Assembly (NCBI GenBank): GCA_046328225.1
Contig: JAXLWZ010000019.1
Location: 4,998-68,997 of the forward strand
Direction: 5' to 3'
DNA length: 64,000 bases
From: Amarobacillus sp046328225
Lineage (GTDB): Bacteria; Chloroflexota; Dehalococcoidia; Tepidiformales; Tepidiformaceae
The position numbers and the translations under genes were made by a program. Shown piece after piece: positions 17,284 to 24,787 of the stretch (its first letter is position 1; every line of letters starts with the position of its first letter). The notes beneath the pieces were generated by a model. That model saw only the letters and a program-made list of their open reading frames with translations. It did not search any database and was not told the DNA's origin.

Positions 17284-18306
17284 ATGCTCGGGCGGACGTT
17301 GGTGGCGGCAGGCGCGGTGGGCCTGCTGGCCGTGCTCGTGAGTGTGTCTGGCGCGGCCGGGAGCGGGAGCGAACTGCTTCAGAATGGTGGGTTCGAGTCG
17401 TGGGCGGGGGATAACCCGGATGGCTGGAGCGTGTCCGCGGGGTCGTCGGTGGCGCGCGCGGACGATGGTGCGACCGGGTCGGGGGCGCGGCTGTCGATGT
17501 CGTCGGGGCGAATCTTCCAGAACGTGTTGGCCACCCCGTTCGTCTTCTATACCGCGAATGTCGATGTCCGCCGTGATTCGGACCCGGCGAGCAGCGTGAC
17601 CCTGCGCCTGACGTTCCTGAGTGGCGGGCTCGCGGCGCTGGATGTCGCGCAGGTTGCGGTGCCGCAGGGCCATGGATGGACCCAGGCGAGCGTGACGGCG
17701 ACGGCGCCCGCGAACACCGCGTTCGTGACGTTCGCCGTGGAGCTGACGGCGGGCGCCGGCGGCGCGATCACGGTGGACGACGCCTCGCTGGCGGCGCAAA
17801 CCCCGCAGCTCACGCCGACGTCGACGGAGACCGCGACGCCAACGGTTACGGCGACGGCGACATCGACCACGTCCGGCGGTAGCTCGCCGACGGTGTCCGT
17901 CGCGACGCCGACGCGCACGGCGACGGCCACGCGCACGCCGACCGCCACCCGCACCTCGACGCGCACGCCGACGCCGACGCGCGCTGCGACGCGGACGCCC
18001 GCGGCCGGCACGCCCACGCCGGCAGCCTCACCGGCCACGTTCGTGGATGACGGTGCGGGCGGGCTGCTGGTGAACGGCGGCTTCGAAGCCACGGACGGAG
18101 ACGGCCGGCCCGCGGGGTGGCAGAAGGTCGGCGGCGACTTCTTCTTCGACGGTGCTGCGCGCTCGGGGCGTGGTGCCGCGGGACTGTCCTCGAGCACGGC
18201 GACCACGCGCTGGATCCACCAGGTCGTGCCCGTTGATGGCGGCGTTATCGCGCGACCGCGTTCGCGCGCGTGGTCGACGGCGATGCCGAAGTGTTCCTGC
18301 GGCTGA
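17284..18306 (+). CDS. Secreted lamin-tail surface protein, N-terminal part (frameshifted)
   Basis: The first 340 codons of a surface protein. A signal peptide (ending near SVSGAAGS) is followed by a carbohydrate-binding-like module opening ELLQNGGFESWAGDNPDGWS, then a Thr/Pro/Ala-rich linker of about 75 residues and a second NGGFE module (LVNGGFEATDGDGRPAGWQK). At about 18243 the frame breaks: the last 20 or so residues (VIARPRSRAW...) are out of frame and end in a premature TGA. Continuing in the -1 frame restores the module (YRATAFARVVDGD) and leads to the C-terminal part. One missing base in GGCGGC-CGT is the simplest explanation. The real gene is probably 17284-19385, about 700 residues. 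Confidence 0.72.
   Translation: MLGRTLVAAGAVGLLAVLVSVSGAAGSGSELLQNGGFESWAGDNPDGWSVSAGSSVARADDGATGSGARLSMSSGRIFQNVLATPFVFYTANVDVRRDSDPASSVTLRLTFLSGGLAALDVAQVAVPQGHGWTQASVTATAPANTAFVTFAVELTAGAGGAITVDDASLAAQTPQLTPTSTETATPTVTATATSTTSGGSSPTVSVATPTRTATATRTPTATRTSTRTPTPTRAATRTPAAGTPTPAASPATFVDDGAGGLLVNGGFEATDGDGRPAGWQKVGGDFFFDGAARSGRGAAGLSSSTATTRWIHQVVPVDGGVIARPRSRAWSTAMPKCSCG
17909..18005 (+). repeat. Degenerate repeats encoding a Thr/Pro linker
   Basis: Imperfect 6-15 base units built on ACGCGCACGCCGAC encode TPTRTATATRTPTATRTSTR-like sequence. It is a flexible, possibly glycosylated stalk and a place where unequal recombination could alter length. Confidence 0.6.
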
Positions 18307-19385
18307 GCTGGTACGCGAGCTGCGATGGCAGCGGCGTCGCGCTCGCGCAGTCCGAGAGCCAAGCGTGGGCCGCGGACACCTGGGAGCTGCTCGATACCGG
18401 CCCCGTGCAGGCGCCCGCCGGTGCCGGCTCGGTGCGCTTCAGGCTGATGCTGCGGCCGCTCGCCGGGGAGGCCCGCGCCGCCTTCGACGACGCCGTATTC
18501 GATGCCGTCGAGGAGCCGGCACCAGTCGCGAGCCCGGCGGCAGCCGCGACCACCGCCGTCACCGCATCGGCGACTCGCGGCTCCGCCAACCTTGGGGCGA
18601 CGGCGACGCGCGCGGCATCCACCTCGCGACCGGCGACACCCGGTTTGGTGGTGTCACCCCCGTTGCCCGGTGCGACGACGCTGCGGCTCTCCGAAGTTCT
18701 TATCCGGCCGGGCGGCGAGGGTCGCGACGTCGACTTCGAGTGGGTGGAACTGGTGAACACCGGCACGGATCCCGTCGATCTCGCGGGCTGGCGTTTGGGC
18801 GACGCGGCCCAGATGGACAACCTCCCAGCGGCGGTGGTCCCAGCCGGTGGCTATGCCGTGGTGGCGGCGAAGGCGGCGGTGCTCCCCGCCGGGGTCATCG
18901 TCGTGCGGGTGGCCGATGGCGCCATTGGCCGGGGCATCAACAACGGCGGCGACGTGCTGCGGCTGGCCGCCCCCGACGGTCGCGAGGTCGATGCGATCTC
19001 CTTCGGCGACAACGAGGACGCGTTCTCTCCGGCGCCACCGGCGCCCGGCGAAGGGGAAACGCTCGGTCTGCGCGACCCGTCATCCGAACGCGGCGCCGAT
19101 GCCTGGGCCATCACCCTGCGGCCGACGCCGGGCGCGCCGAACCTCTTCCCGCCGTCCTCATCGCCGACCACCCGCAAGGGCGCCACACCAGCACCGTCGC
19201 ACGACCGCGCCGCCGTCGCAGGCAGCGAGATCACCCTCGAATCCGCCGGTGGCAACGGCGAGAAGGCCGCGTTTGCCATCGTCGCCGCCTTCGCTGCGGC
19301 CGCAGGCACCGTCGCCTGGAAGCGCCACGCCCTCCGCGCCCTCCTCCGCCGCGACCCCACCCCACCACCCCGCCCGCCCCTATGA
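18243..19385 (+). CDS. Secreted lamin-tail surface protein, C-terminal part (frameshifted)
   Basis: This is the downstream continuation in the -1 frame of the protein starting at 17284. If translated alone, the earliest likely start is the GTG at 18270. It first completes the second CBM-like module (VFLRLSWYASCDGSG ... VRFRLMLRPLAG ... ARAAFDDAVFDAV), passes a short Ala/Thr linker, then has a lamin-tail domain: LRLSEVLIRPGG, DFEWVELVNTGTDPVDLAGW, a LPAAVVPAGGYAVVAA strand, NNGGDVLRLAAPDGREVD and GETLGLRD. The C-terminus has a Ser/Pro region, a membrane helix (AAFAIVAAFAAAAGTVAW) and a basic cytoplasmic tail, anchoring it in the membrane. Bacterial lamin-tail domains occur in extracellular proteins with nuclease or adhesive partners; role unknown. 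Confidence 0.72.
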   Translation, partial: RYRATAFARVVDGDAEVFLRLSWYASCDGSGVALAQSESQAWAADTWELLDTGPVQAPAGAGSVRFRLMLRPLAGEARAAFDDAVFDAVEEPAPVASPAAAATTAVTASATRGSANLGATATRAASTSRPATPGLVVSPPLPGATTLRLSEVLIRPGGEGRDVDFEWVELVNTGTDPVDLAGWRLGDAAQMDNLPAAVVPAGGYAVVAAKAAVLPAGVIVVRVADGAIGRGINNGGDVLRLAAPDGREVDAISFGDNEDAFSPAPPAPGEGETLGLRDPSSERGADAWAITLRPTPGAPNLFPPSSSPTTRKGATPAPSHDRAAVAGSEITLESAGGNGEKAAFAIVAAFAAAAGTVAWKRHALRALLRRDPTPPPRPPL

Positions 19386-19386
19386 T
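19381..19386 (+). promoter_or_regulatory. Candidate -10 box (TATGAT) of the IPP isomerase gene
   Basis: TATGAT, 5 of 6 to consensus, lies 29 bases before the TTG start and overlaps the end of the lamin-tail gene. A GGGCGCGGG stretch could act as ribosome binding site. Confidence 0.4.
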
Positions 19387-19415
19387 GGTCCTGCCCGGAC
19401 CCCCCGGGCGCGGGT

Positions 19416-20459
19416 TTGGGATTGACCGATGACATCGCGCGCCGCAAACAGGACCACCTCGACGTCGTTCGCGACCAGGATGTGACGTCCGCGCTGAGCG
19501 CCGGGTGGGAGCGGTTCCGGTTCGTCCACGATGCGCTTCCGGATATCGACTTGGCGGACGTCTCGCTCGCGGCGGAGGCGTTCGGCAAGCGGCTGGCGGC
19601 ACCTCTTCTGCTTTCGTCCATGACCGGCGGCACACCCGAGACGGCGGCCGTGAACCGGCGGCTCGCGTCCGTGGCCCAGCACCTCGGGTTGGCGATGGGC
19701 GTCGGCTCGCAGCGCATCGCGCTCCAGGCACCGCGCGACGTCGGCCACTTCGCCGTGCGCGACATCGCCCCGGACATCCTGCTCTTCGCGAACCTCGGGG
19801 CGGTCCAGCTCAACTACGGGTTCACGCCCGGAGATTGCGCGTGGCTCGTCCAATCGCTCGGCGCCGACGCGCTCATCCTGCATCTGAACCCGCTGCAGGA
19901 AGCGCTGCAAGAAGGTGGCGACACGCGCTTCGGCGGCCTCATCGAGCGCATCGGCGAGGTTTGCCGCGCCCTCACCGTGCCCGTGGTGGTCAAGGAAGTG
20001 GGTTGGGGGCTCTCCGCGCGCGTGTCGGAGCAGCTCGCGGCCGCCGGGGTTGCCGGTATCGATGTGGCGGGCGCGGGTGGCACCTCATGGAGCGAAGTCG
20101 AACGCCACCGCGCCACGGACCCGCTCCTGCGCGAGGTCGCCGCGGCGTTCCGAGGCTGGGGCATCCCGACGGCGGAGGCGCTCATCGAGGTCCGCGCCGC
20201 CCTGCCGGGCGGATTCATCATCGCCAGCGGAGGCATCGCCAACGGGGTCGATGCCGCGAAGGCGCTCGCGCTCGGCGCGGACCTGTGCGGGCTTGCCGCG
20301 CCGGTGATCCAGGCTGCGCTTCGCTCCGAGGACGACGCGGAGTTCGCGCTGCGCGTGGTCATCGAGCAGCTGCGGGTCGCGATGTTCGCCGCCGGCATCT
20401 CCACCGTCCCGGCGATGCGGACTGCGCCCGGCCTGTTACGTGAGGTTGTTCACGATTAA
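19416..20459 (+). CDS. fni: Type 2 isopentenyl-diphosphate delta-isomerase
   Basis: A 347-residue FMN enzyme that interconverts IPP and DMAPP. Signatures are RKQDHLDVV (about 10-18), LLLSSMTGGT (FMN loop), MGVGSQRIAL, the FANLGAVQLNYG strand, LHLNPLQEALQEGGDTRF (substrate and metal site), VVVKEVGWGLS, the AGAGGTSWSEVE segment and the phosphate loop IASGGIANGVDAAKAL. The start is a TTG at 19416 or the in-frame TTG at 19422; both give a normal N-terminus. It needs FMN, NADPH and Mg2+. It provides DMAPP for the polyprenyl diphosphate synthase at 62.5 kb. No other isoprenoid gene is adjacent. Confidence 0.95.
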   Translation: MGLTDDIARRKQDHLDVVRDQDVTSALSAGWERFRFVHDALPDIDLADVSLAAEAFGKRLAAPLLLSSMTGGTPETAAVNRRLASVAQHLGLAMGVGSQRIALQAPRDVGHFAVRDIAPDILLFANLGAVQLNYGFTPGDCAWLVQSLGADALILHLNPLQEALQEGGDTRFGGLIERIGEVCRALTVPVVVKEVGWGLSARVSEQLAAAGVAGIDVAGAGGTSWSEVERHRATDPLLREVAAAFRGWGIPTAEALIEVRAALPGGFIIASGGIANGVDAAKALALGADLCGLAAPVIQAALRSEDDAEFALRVVIEQLRVAMFAAGISTVPAMRTAPGLLREVVHD

Positions 20460-20484
20460 ACGCGCCCGTTCTTGCGTTCGGCGC

Positions 20485-20490
20485 TACGCT
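20485..20490 (+). promoter_or_regulatory. TACGCT -10-like box, leaderless start at 20497
   Basis: TACGCT followed by 6 bases (CGACCG) and the GTG at 20497. Same spacing as the other leaderless candidates; hexamer match is weaker (4 of 6). Confidence 0.35.
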
Positions 20491-20496
20491 CGACCG

Positions 20497-21237
20497 GTGA
20501 AGATCCTCCGTCTCACGACCAGCAACGAACTGATTCACCAGGGTCCCGGCTCGCGGCTCGATTGGCTCCAGCGCCTGGGTCGCGAGCAGTACGGCGACTC
20601 CTTCGAGATCGTGTCGCGCACCGTCTGGCCGGATGCCCGCCTCCCACGCAGCGTCGCCAAATGGATGGGCGAGGAGCAACCCGATGTCGTCTGGATGCTC
20701 GTCCCGAGCTTCTGGTTCGAGTACCTCTCCGTGCCGAAGATGCTCAGCCGGAAGTTCGGCCGGGTTGGGAAACTGGCGTCCGACGCGGGCTTCAAGGCCG
20801 CCGACGTGCCTGTGCTCGCGCACAATGCGGTGTTCCGCACCGGGCGCCGCCTGCTGCAGCGCACCATCGGCGGCGACCCGCACTTCACCACGGACGAGCT
20901 GTACGCGACGGTCGAGGAGATCGCGCGAATCGTGCTGCGGGACGAAGGCGCCCAGTTCGTGGTCTACGGGCCGCACTCCTACCAGAACTTCTCCGCCAGC
21001 CGGAAGCAGGAGCGAGCCACCCTGCGCCGGCGCACGGACCTCATTCGCCGGATGCGGGCGCTCGGCGCGGAGCTGCACTTCGTGGTCGAAGCACCGGACC
21101 GCGCGCGCTGGCAAACCGACGGCGAAGTCGAGAAGCATACGGACCGGTTCCACATGGCGGCCGAGGTACAACGGCCGCTCGCGGAAGCTGAGTTGCGGAT
21201 ACTCGCCCGTGCGGTGGGCCGCGAAGTGCCTGCCTAG
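20497..21237 (+). CDS. SGNH hydrolase-like protein of unknown function
   Basis: A 246-residue protein starting at GTG 20497. It opens MKILRLTTSNELIHQGPGSR, has a PDVVWMLVPSFWFEY strand-loop in the place of SGNH block II, a FVVYGPHSYQNFSA segment, and an Asp-x-x-His pair (HTDRFHMAAE) in the position of block V. The block I nucleophile would be Ser in TTSNE, and no strict GDS is present, so catalysis is uncertain. No signal peptide or membrane helix. The stop overlaps the regulator on the opposite strand by 4 bases, so the two converge. I do not recognise a named family. Confidence 0.55.
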   Translation: MKILRLTTSNELIHQGPGSRLDWLQRLGREQYGDSFEIVSRTVWPDARLPRSVAKWMGEEQPDVVWMLVPSFWFEYLSVPKMLSRKFGRVGKLASDAGFKAADVPVLAHNAVFRTGRRLLQRTIGGDPHFTTDELYATVEEIARIVLRDEGAQFVVYGPHSYQNFSASRKQERATLRRRTDLIRRMRALGAELHFVVEAPDRARWQTDGEVEKHTDRFHMAAEVQRPLAEAELRILARAVGREVPA

Positions 21238-21842
21238 CTCGTCGTCGGGCGGGCGCGAAACTCGCAGTACACGTGCCCGCCCGGCTTCGATGTCCCACGC
21301 ACCGTCTCGAAGCCCGGCATCAGTTCGCGGATGACCTCGAGTTCGACGTCGCACACAAGCGGCACTTCACGGGCGAGCGAGCCGATGGGGCACTGGTGCA
21401 CGCGTACCGTCAGCTCGCCAGCGGGTGACTCCTCGAACGACATAACGGCGCCGTCCGTGGCGGCGAACTCCACCGCGCTCCGTGCGCCCTCGCGTGCGCC
21501 CCGCCCCTGGAGCCAGTCCTCGAACACGCCACGGAAGTGGGTCCGCAGCCATGTGCTCATCGTCTGCGGCCTGGTTTCCGCGCAATGCCGCGCCAGTGTC
21601 ACCAGCAGCCTCAACGATGCGTCCGGGACGTACTGGTCGGCGGCCGGTGTCGTAGTGTAGACCGTGCGCGGCCGGCCGCGGACGTGCCCCTCACGAGCGG
21701 CCGAGCCGACGACGAGGCCCATCGCCTCCAGCACGCCGAGATGCTGGCGGACGGCCGTGTCCGTCTGTACCAGCCGCTCCGCGAGCGCGAAGGCATCACG
21801 CTCCGGTGCGGTCTTCAGCAGGCGAAGGAGCCGGTACTGCAT
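21234..21842 (-). CDS. SufR-like winged-helix transcriptional regulator
   Basis: A 202-residue regulator. The N-terminus is a winged helix (RLLRLLKTAPERDAF, LVQTDTAVRQHLGVLEAMGLV, then a GHVRGRPRTVYTTT wing). The C-terminal half has HQCPIGSLAREVPLVCDVEL and VYCEF: three Cys (about 155, 167, 194) spaced like the Fe-S ligands of SufR and related COG2345 regulators. It may therefore sense iron-sulfur status or redox, although no suf genes are nearby. Start ATG at 21842; upstream in-frame sequence has no other good start. A perfect 9-bp inverted repeat 80 bases upstream is a candidate autoregulatory operator. Confidence 0.8.
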   Translation of the reverse strand: MQYRLLRLLKTAPERDAFALAERLVQTDTAVRQHLGVLEAMGLVVGSAAREGHVRGRPRTVYTTTPAADQYVPDASLRLLVTLARHCAETRPQTMSTWLRTHFRGVFEDWLQGRGAREGARSAVEFAATDGAVMSFEESPAGELTVRVHQCPIGSLAREVPLVCDVELEVIRELMPGFETVRGTSKPGGHVYCEFRARPTTS

Positions 21843-21921
21843 CGCTGTCAGCGCCGGCGGCTCATCCGGGAGTTGGCTTGTGGTGGGGTGGTTGCCCCCG
21901 CTCTGGCGGATCGTTGCGCAA

Positions 21922-21943
21922 CGTTCGAAATCCCTTTCGAACG
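21922..21943. promoter_or_regulatory. Inverted repeat upstream of the SufR-like regulator
   Basis: CGTTCGAAA-TCCC-TTTCGAACG is a perfect 9-bp inverted repeat with 4-base spacing, 80 bases before the regulator start. Size and symmetry fit the operator of a dimeric winged-helix protein, most simply the regulator itself. Confidence 0.5.
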
Positions 21944-22072
21944 CGGGATGTTAGCCGCTTTTTCGCTTCGCACAGCGGGTTTCTGGGCAATTCGCCGTTA
22001 GATGACGCTTTTCAAAGAAAAACTACTTCGTGCTCCAATAGACATAGATATCCCACCGCCATCTGTGCGATT

Positions 22073-22858
22073 TCAGCTGCCGCGGAAACGCGGCTCCCGC
22101 TTCTCGACGAACGCCGCGACGGCCTCGCGGTGGTCGGCGGTGGCGGAGGCGCGCGCCATGTTCTCCGCCTCGTGCGTGAGCTGGTCCCCGAGCGAAGCCG
22201 TCGCCGAGAACGCCAGGTTGTCCTTGATCAGCCCGTAGGCCACAGTCGGGCCCGCCGCCAGCCGCCGCGCGAGTGCGAGCGCTTCGGGCATGAGCTGCTC
22301 CGCCGGCACGACGGCCCTCGCGAGACCCAGTTCGAACATGCGCCGCGCATCGATCGGTTCGGCGAGCAGATAGAGCTCCCGCGCCAGCGCCGGGCCAACG
22401 AGCCGCGGCAGGAACCACGTGCCGCCGAAATCGCCGCTGAAGCCCATGCGCGCGAATGCCGTGCCCATGCGCGCCTGCTCGCTCGCGATGCGGAAGTCGG
22501 CGGCGAGCGCCATGCTCATTCCGGCGCCGAACGCCGGTCCGTTCACGGCCGCGATGGTGGGCTTCGGCATCTCCGCCAGCAGGCGCGATGCCTCCTCGGC
22601 CTCGCGCAGGGAGAGCCGCCCGGCCTGGGGTGCGCCGGTCGGCAGGCCACGGTCTTTCATGTCGCCGCCGGCGCTGAAGGCACGACCCGCCCCCGTGATG
22701 ACGACCGCGCGCACGTCGCCGTCCTCGGCCACACGCCGGAGGACGGCCGGCATGGCCGCGAGCATCTCCGTGTTCATCGCGTTCAGCGACTCCGGCCGGT
22801 TCAGCGTCACGACCGCGACGCCGTCTCCGGCGGATTCGAGCAGCACCGTTTCGCTCAT
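22073..22858 (-). CDS. Enoyl-CoA hydratase/isomerase (crotonase family)
   Basis: A 261-residue crotonase. The CoA-binding start VAVVTLNRPESLNAMN, the first oxyanion-hole segment GAGRAFSAGGDMKD and the second IAAVNGPAFGAGMSMALAADF are present, as well as the FVEKREPRFRG tail shared by many enoyl-CoA hydratases. The usual catalytic Glu in the first helix after the oxyanion hole is replaced, and the position around GFSGDFGGTW carries Asp, so isomerase or hydrolase activity is possible. Start ATG 22858 is favoured by GGAGG at the right distance; a GTG 9 bases upstream would overlap that site. It follows the BVMO-like gene on the same strand by 82 bases. Confidence 0.88.
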   Translation of the reverse strand: MSETVLLESAGDGVAVVTLNRPESLNAMNTEMLAAMPAVLRRVAEDGDVRAVVITGAGRAFSAGGDMKDRGLPTGAPQAGRLSLREAEEASRLLAEMPKPTIAAVNGPAFGAGMSMALAADFRIASEQARMGTAFARMGFSGDFGGTWFLPRLVGPALARELYLLAEPIDARRMFELGLARAVVPAEQLMPEALALARRLAAGPTVAYGLIKDNLAFSATASLGDQLTHEAENMARASATADHREAVAAFVEKREPRFRGS

Positions 22859-22940
22859 CCCAGTCACCTCCCGCGCTGTGTGGCGGACAAACGCCGGGCC
22901 CGGCGCGAACCGGGCCCGGCGGCACGCTGAACCGGTTCGC

Positions 22941-24596
22941 TCAGACCGCGGCGAGCGCGGCCTCGCCGAGGACGAACCCGCTGTAGCCGTTCGCCGCGAT
23001 CTCGTCGCACTTCTGGCGATAGCGGCCCACGCCGCCGATGTAGGGCATGAACTGGCGAACCTTGCCCGGCACGTTTTCGCCCAGGTACCACGAATGGCAG
23101 CTCGGCGCGACGTACATCGTGCCGCTGGCCACGTTGTTCACGTGGTCGACCCAGCGGTCCTCGGCCTCGAGCTCGGGCTCCATGGTTTCGATGCCCCGCG
23201 AGCGGAGGTGGCCCAGGCAGTCCGTGATCCAGTCCACGTGCTGTTCGATCGAAACCATCATGTTGCTGAGCACCGAGGGGCTGCCCGGCCCGGTGATGGT
23301 GAACAGGTTCGGGAAGCCCTCGACCATGAGCCCGAGGTAGTTCCGCGGGCCGTCCGCCCACTTCTCGACGAGCCGTTCGCCGTCGCGGCCGCGGATGTCG
23401 ATGCGGTTGAGCGCGCCCGTCATCGCGTCGAAGCCCGTCGCGTAGATGATGACGTCGAGCGCGTGCTCGCGGTTCGCCGTGCGGATGCCGGCCGGCGTGA
23501 TCTCCGCGATCGGGTCCTTGCGCAGGTCGACCAGCGACACGTGCGGCTGGTTGAAGGTATCGAAGTAGTTCGTGTCGATGACCGCGCGCTTGCAGCCGAT
23601 AGGGTGTTCCGTGGGCATGAGCGAAGCAGCCGTCTCCGGGTCCTTCACCACCCGCCGCACCATCTCGCCGTAGAGCTCGCGGGCGACGCTGTTCGCCTCC
23701 ATGTTCGTGGGCACATCCGCGAACATGCGGGTGACGGCGAAGCCGTGCTGGTCCAGCGCGGCCCGGCGCTCGTCCTCGGAGAGGTCCATGATCTTCGTCG
23801 TCGGCGCGGCGTAGAGCGCCCCGCCGAGGCCCAGCGCGATGCCCGCGAGCGAATTCCGCTCGGTTTCGCGGAGCTGGTCGTAGGTCTCGCGCACCTTGCG
23901 CTGGTCCTCGTCGGTCAGCGGCCGGTTGTTCGCGGGCCAGGTGTAGGTGGGCGTGCGCTGGAACACCGTGAGCGAACCGGCGACCTTCGCGATCTCCGGG
24001 ATCGCCTGCACCGCCGAGGAACCGGTCCCGATGATGCCGACGCGCTTCCCGGTCAGCTCCACGCCTTCCTTCGGCCAGAGGCTGGTCTGCACCGAGGTGC
24101 CTTGGAACGAATCGATCCCCGGGATGTTCGGCAGCATCGGCGCCGAAAGGCAGCCCGTGGCCATGATCGTGAACGGCGCGCGGAGGGTGTCGCCGCGGTC
24201 CGTCGTCAGCGTCCAGCCCTTCGCCGTCTCGTCGTACCGCGCGGACTTCACGCTGGTGTTGAAGAGCACGTCGCGGCGCAGGTCGAAGCGGTCCACCACG
24301 TACTGCAGGTAGCGCTCGATCTCGGGCTGCGAGGCCATGAGCTCGCTCCAGACCCAGTCGTTCTGCACGTCCTTGGACCAGCTGTAGGAGTACTCGAGGC
24401 TCGTCACGTCGCAGCGCGCGCCCGGATAGCGGTTCCAATACCAGGTGCCGCCGACGTCGCTGCCGGCTTCGATGACGGCGGTGCGCACACCCAGTTGGCG
24501 CAGCCGGTACAGCTGGTACATGCCGGCAAATCCCGCGCCGACGATGAGGACATCGTAGTCAGCGGCGATTGACGGCCGTTCGACGGTCGTGGTCAT
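22941..24596 (-). CDS. Flavin monooxygenase, Baeyer-Villiger type (atypical fingerprint)
   Basis: A 551-residue class B flavoprotein monooxygenase. FAD- and NADPH-binding GxGxxG motifs lie at 20-25 (GAGFAG) and 187-195 (GIIGTGSSA), with GGTWYWNRYPGARCDV (49-64) and DVIIYATGFDA typical of BVMOs. The BVMO fingerprint FxGxxxHxxxWP appears as FQGTSVQTSLWP (164-175): Gln170 replaces the conserved His. Length and GTWYWN block match cyclohexanone/steroid monooxygenase-like enzymes that insert O next to a ketone. ATG 24596 follows GGGGGGAAG with 4-base spacing. A TTGACA-type promoter and an inverted repeat sit upstream. Neighbouring crotonase and acyl-CoA genes suggest a role in degrading cyclic or long-chain ketones; substrate unknown. 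Confidence 0.88.
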   Translation of the reverse strand: MTTTVERPSIAADYDVLIVGAGFAGMYQLYRLRQLGVRTAVIEAGSDVGGTWYWNRYPGARCDVTSLEYSYSWSKDVQNDWVWSELMASQPEIERYLQYVVDRFDLRRDVLFNTSVKSARYDETAKGWTLTTDRGDTLRAPFTIMATGCLSAPMLPNIPGIDSFQGTSVQTSLWPKEGVELTGKRVGIIGTGSSAVQAIPEIAKVAGSLTVFQRTPTYTWPANNRPLTDEDQRKVRETYDQLRETERNSLAGIALGLGGALYAAPTTKIMDLSEDERRAALDQHGFAVTRMFADVPTNMEANSVARELYGEMVRRVVKDPETAASLMPTEHPIGCKRAVIDTNYFDTFNQPHVSLVDLRKDPIAEITPAGIRTANREHALDVIIYATGFDAMTGALNRIDIRGRDGERLVEKWADGPRNYLGLMVEGFPNLFTITGPGSPSVLSNMMVSIEQHVDWITDCLGHLRSRGIETMEPELEAEDRWVDHVNNVASGTMYVAPSCHSWYLGENVPGKVRQFMPYIGGVGRYRQKCDEIAANGYSGFVLGEAALAAV

Positions 24597-24635
24597 GTAA
24601 CTTCCCCCCAGAATCAGTTGCGGCGCGAATGGCCT

Positions 24636-24657
24636 GGCGCCAACTCCCATTGGCGCC
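24636..24657. promoter_or_regulatory. Inverted repeat in the leader of the monooxygenase gene
   Basis: GGCGCCAA-CTCCCA-TTGGCGCC, a perfect 8-bp inverted repeat with 6-base spacing, lies between the putative promoter and the start codon. It could be a repressor site or a leader hairpin. Confidence 0.45.
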
Positions 24658-24694
24658 GTCGTTGGGCGCTATTCATGCCGCACTGGCAAGGGGC

Positions 24695-24724
24695 ACGCTA
24701 TCCGGCCCAGAATTGCGCTGTCAA
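24695..24724 (-). promoter_or_regulatory. Sigma70-type promoter of the monooxygenase gene
   Basis: A full-consensus TTGACA (24724-24719, minus strand) is followed after 18 bases by TAGCGT, giving a leader of about 90 bases before the ATG at 24596. The -10 is only moderate. Confidence 0.5.
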
Positions 24725-24787
24725 GGCACGCGGCGCTTCACATTTGGCGCGGCGTCACACGGGGTCCCTGTCTGGTAGCCTCCCGGC

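Noticed and set aside
18230..18260. Programmed -1 frameshifting in the lamin-tail gene
   Set aside because: No X-XXY-YYZ slippery heptamer or following pseudoknot is visible; a single-base deletion explains the data better.
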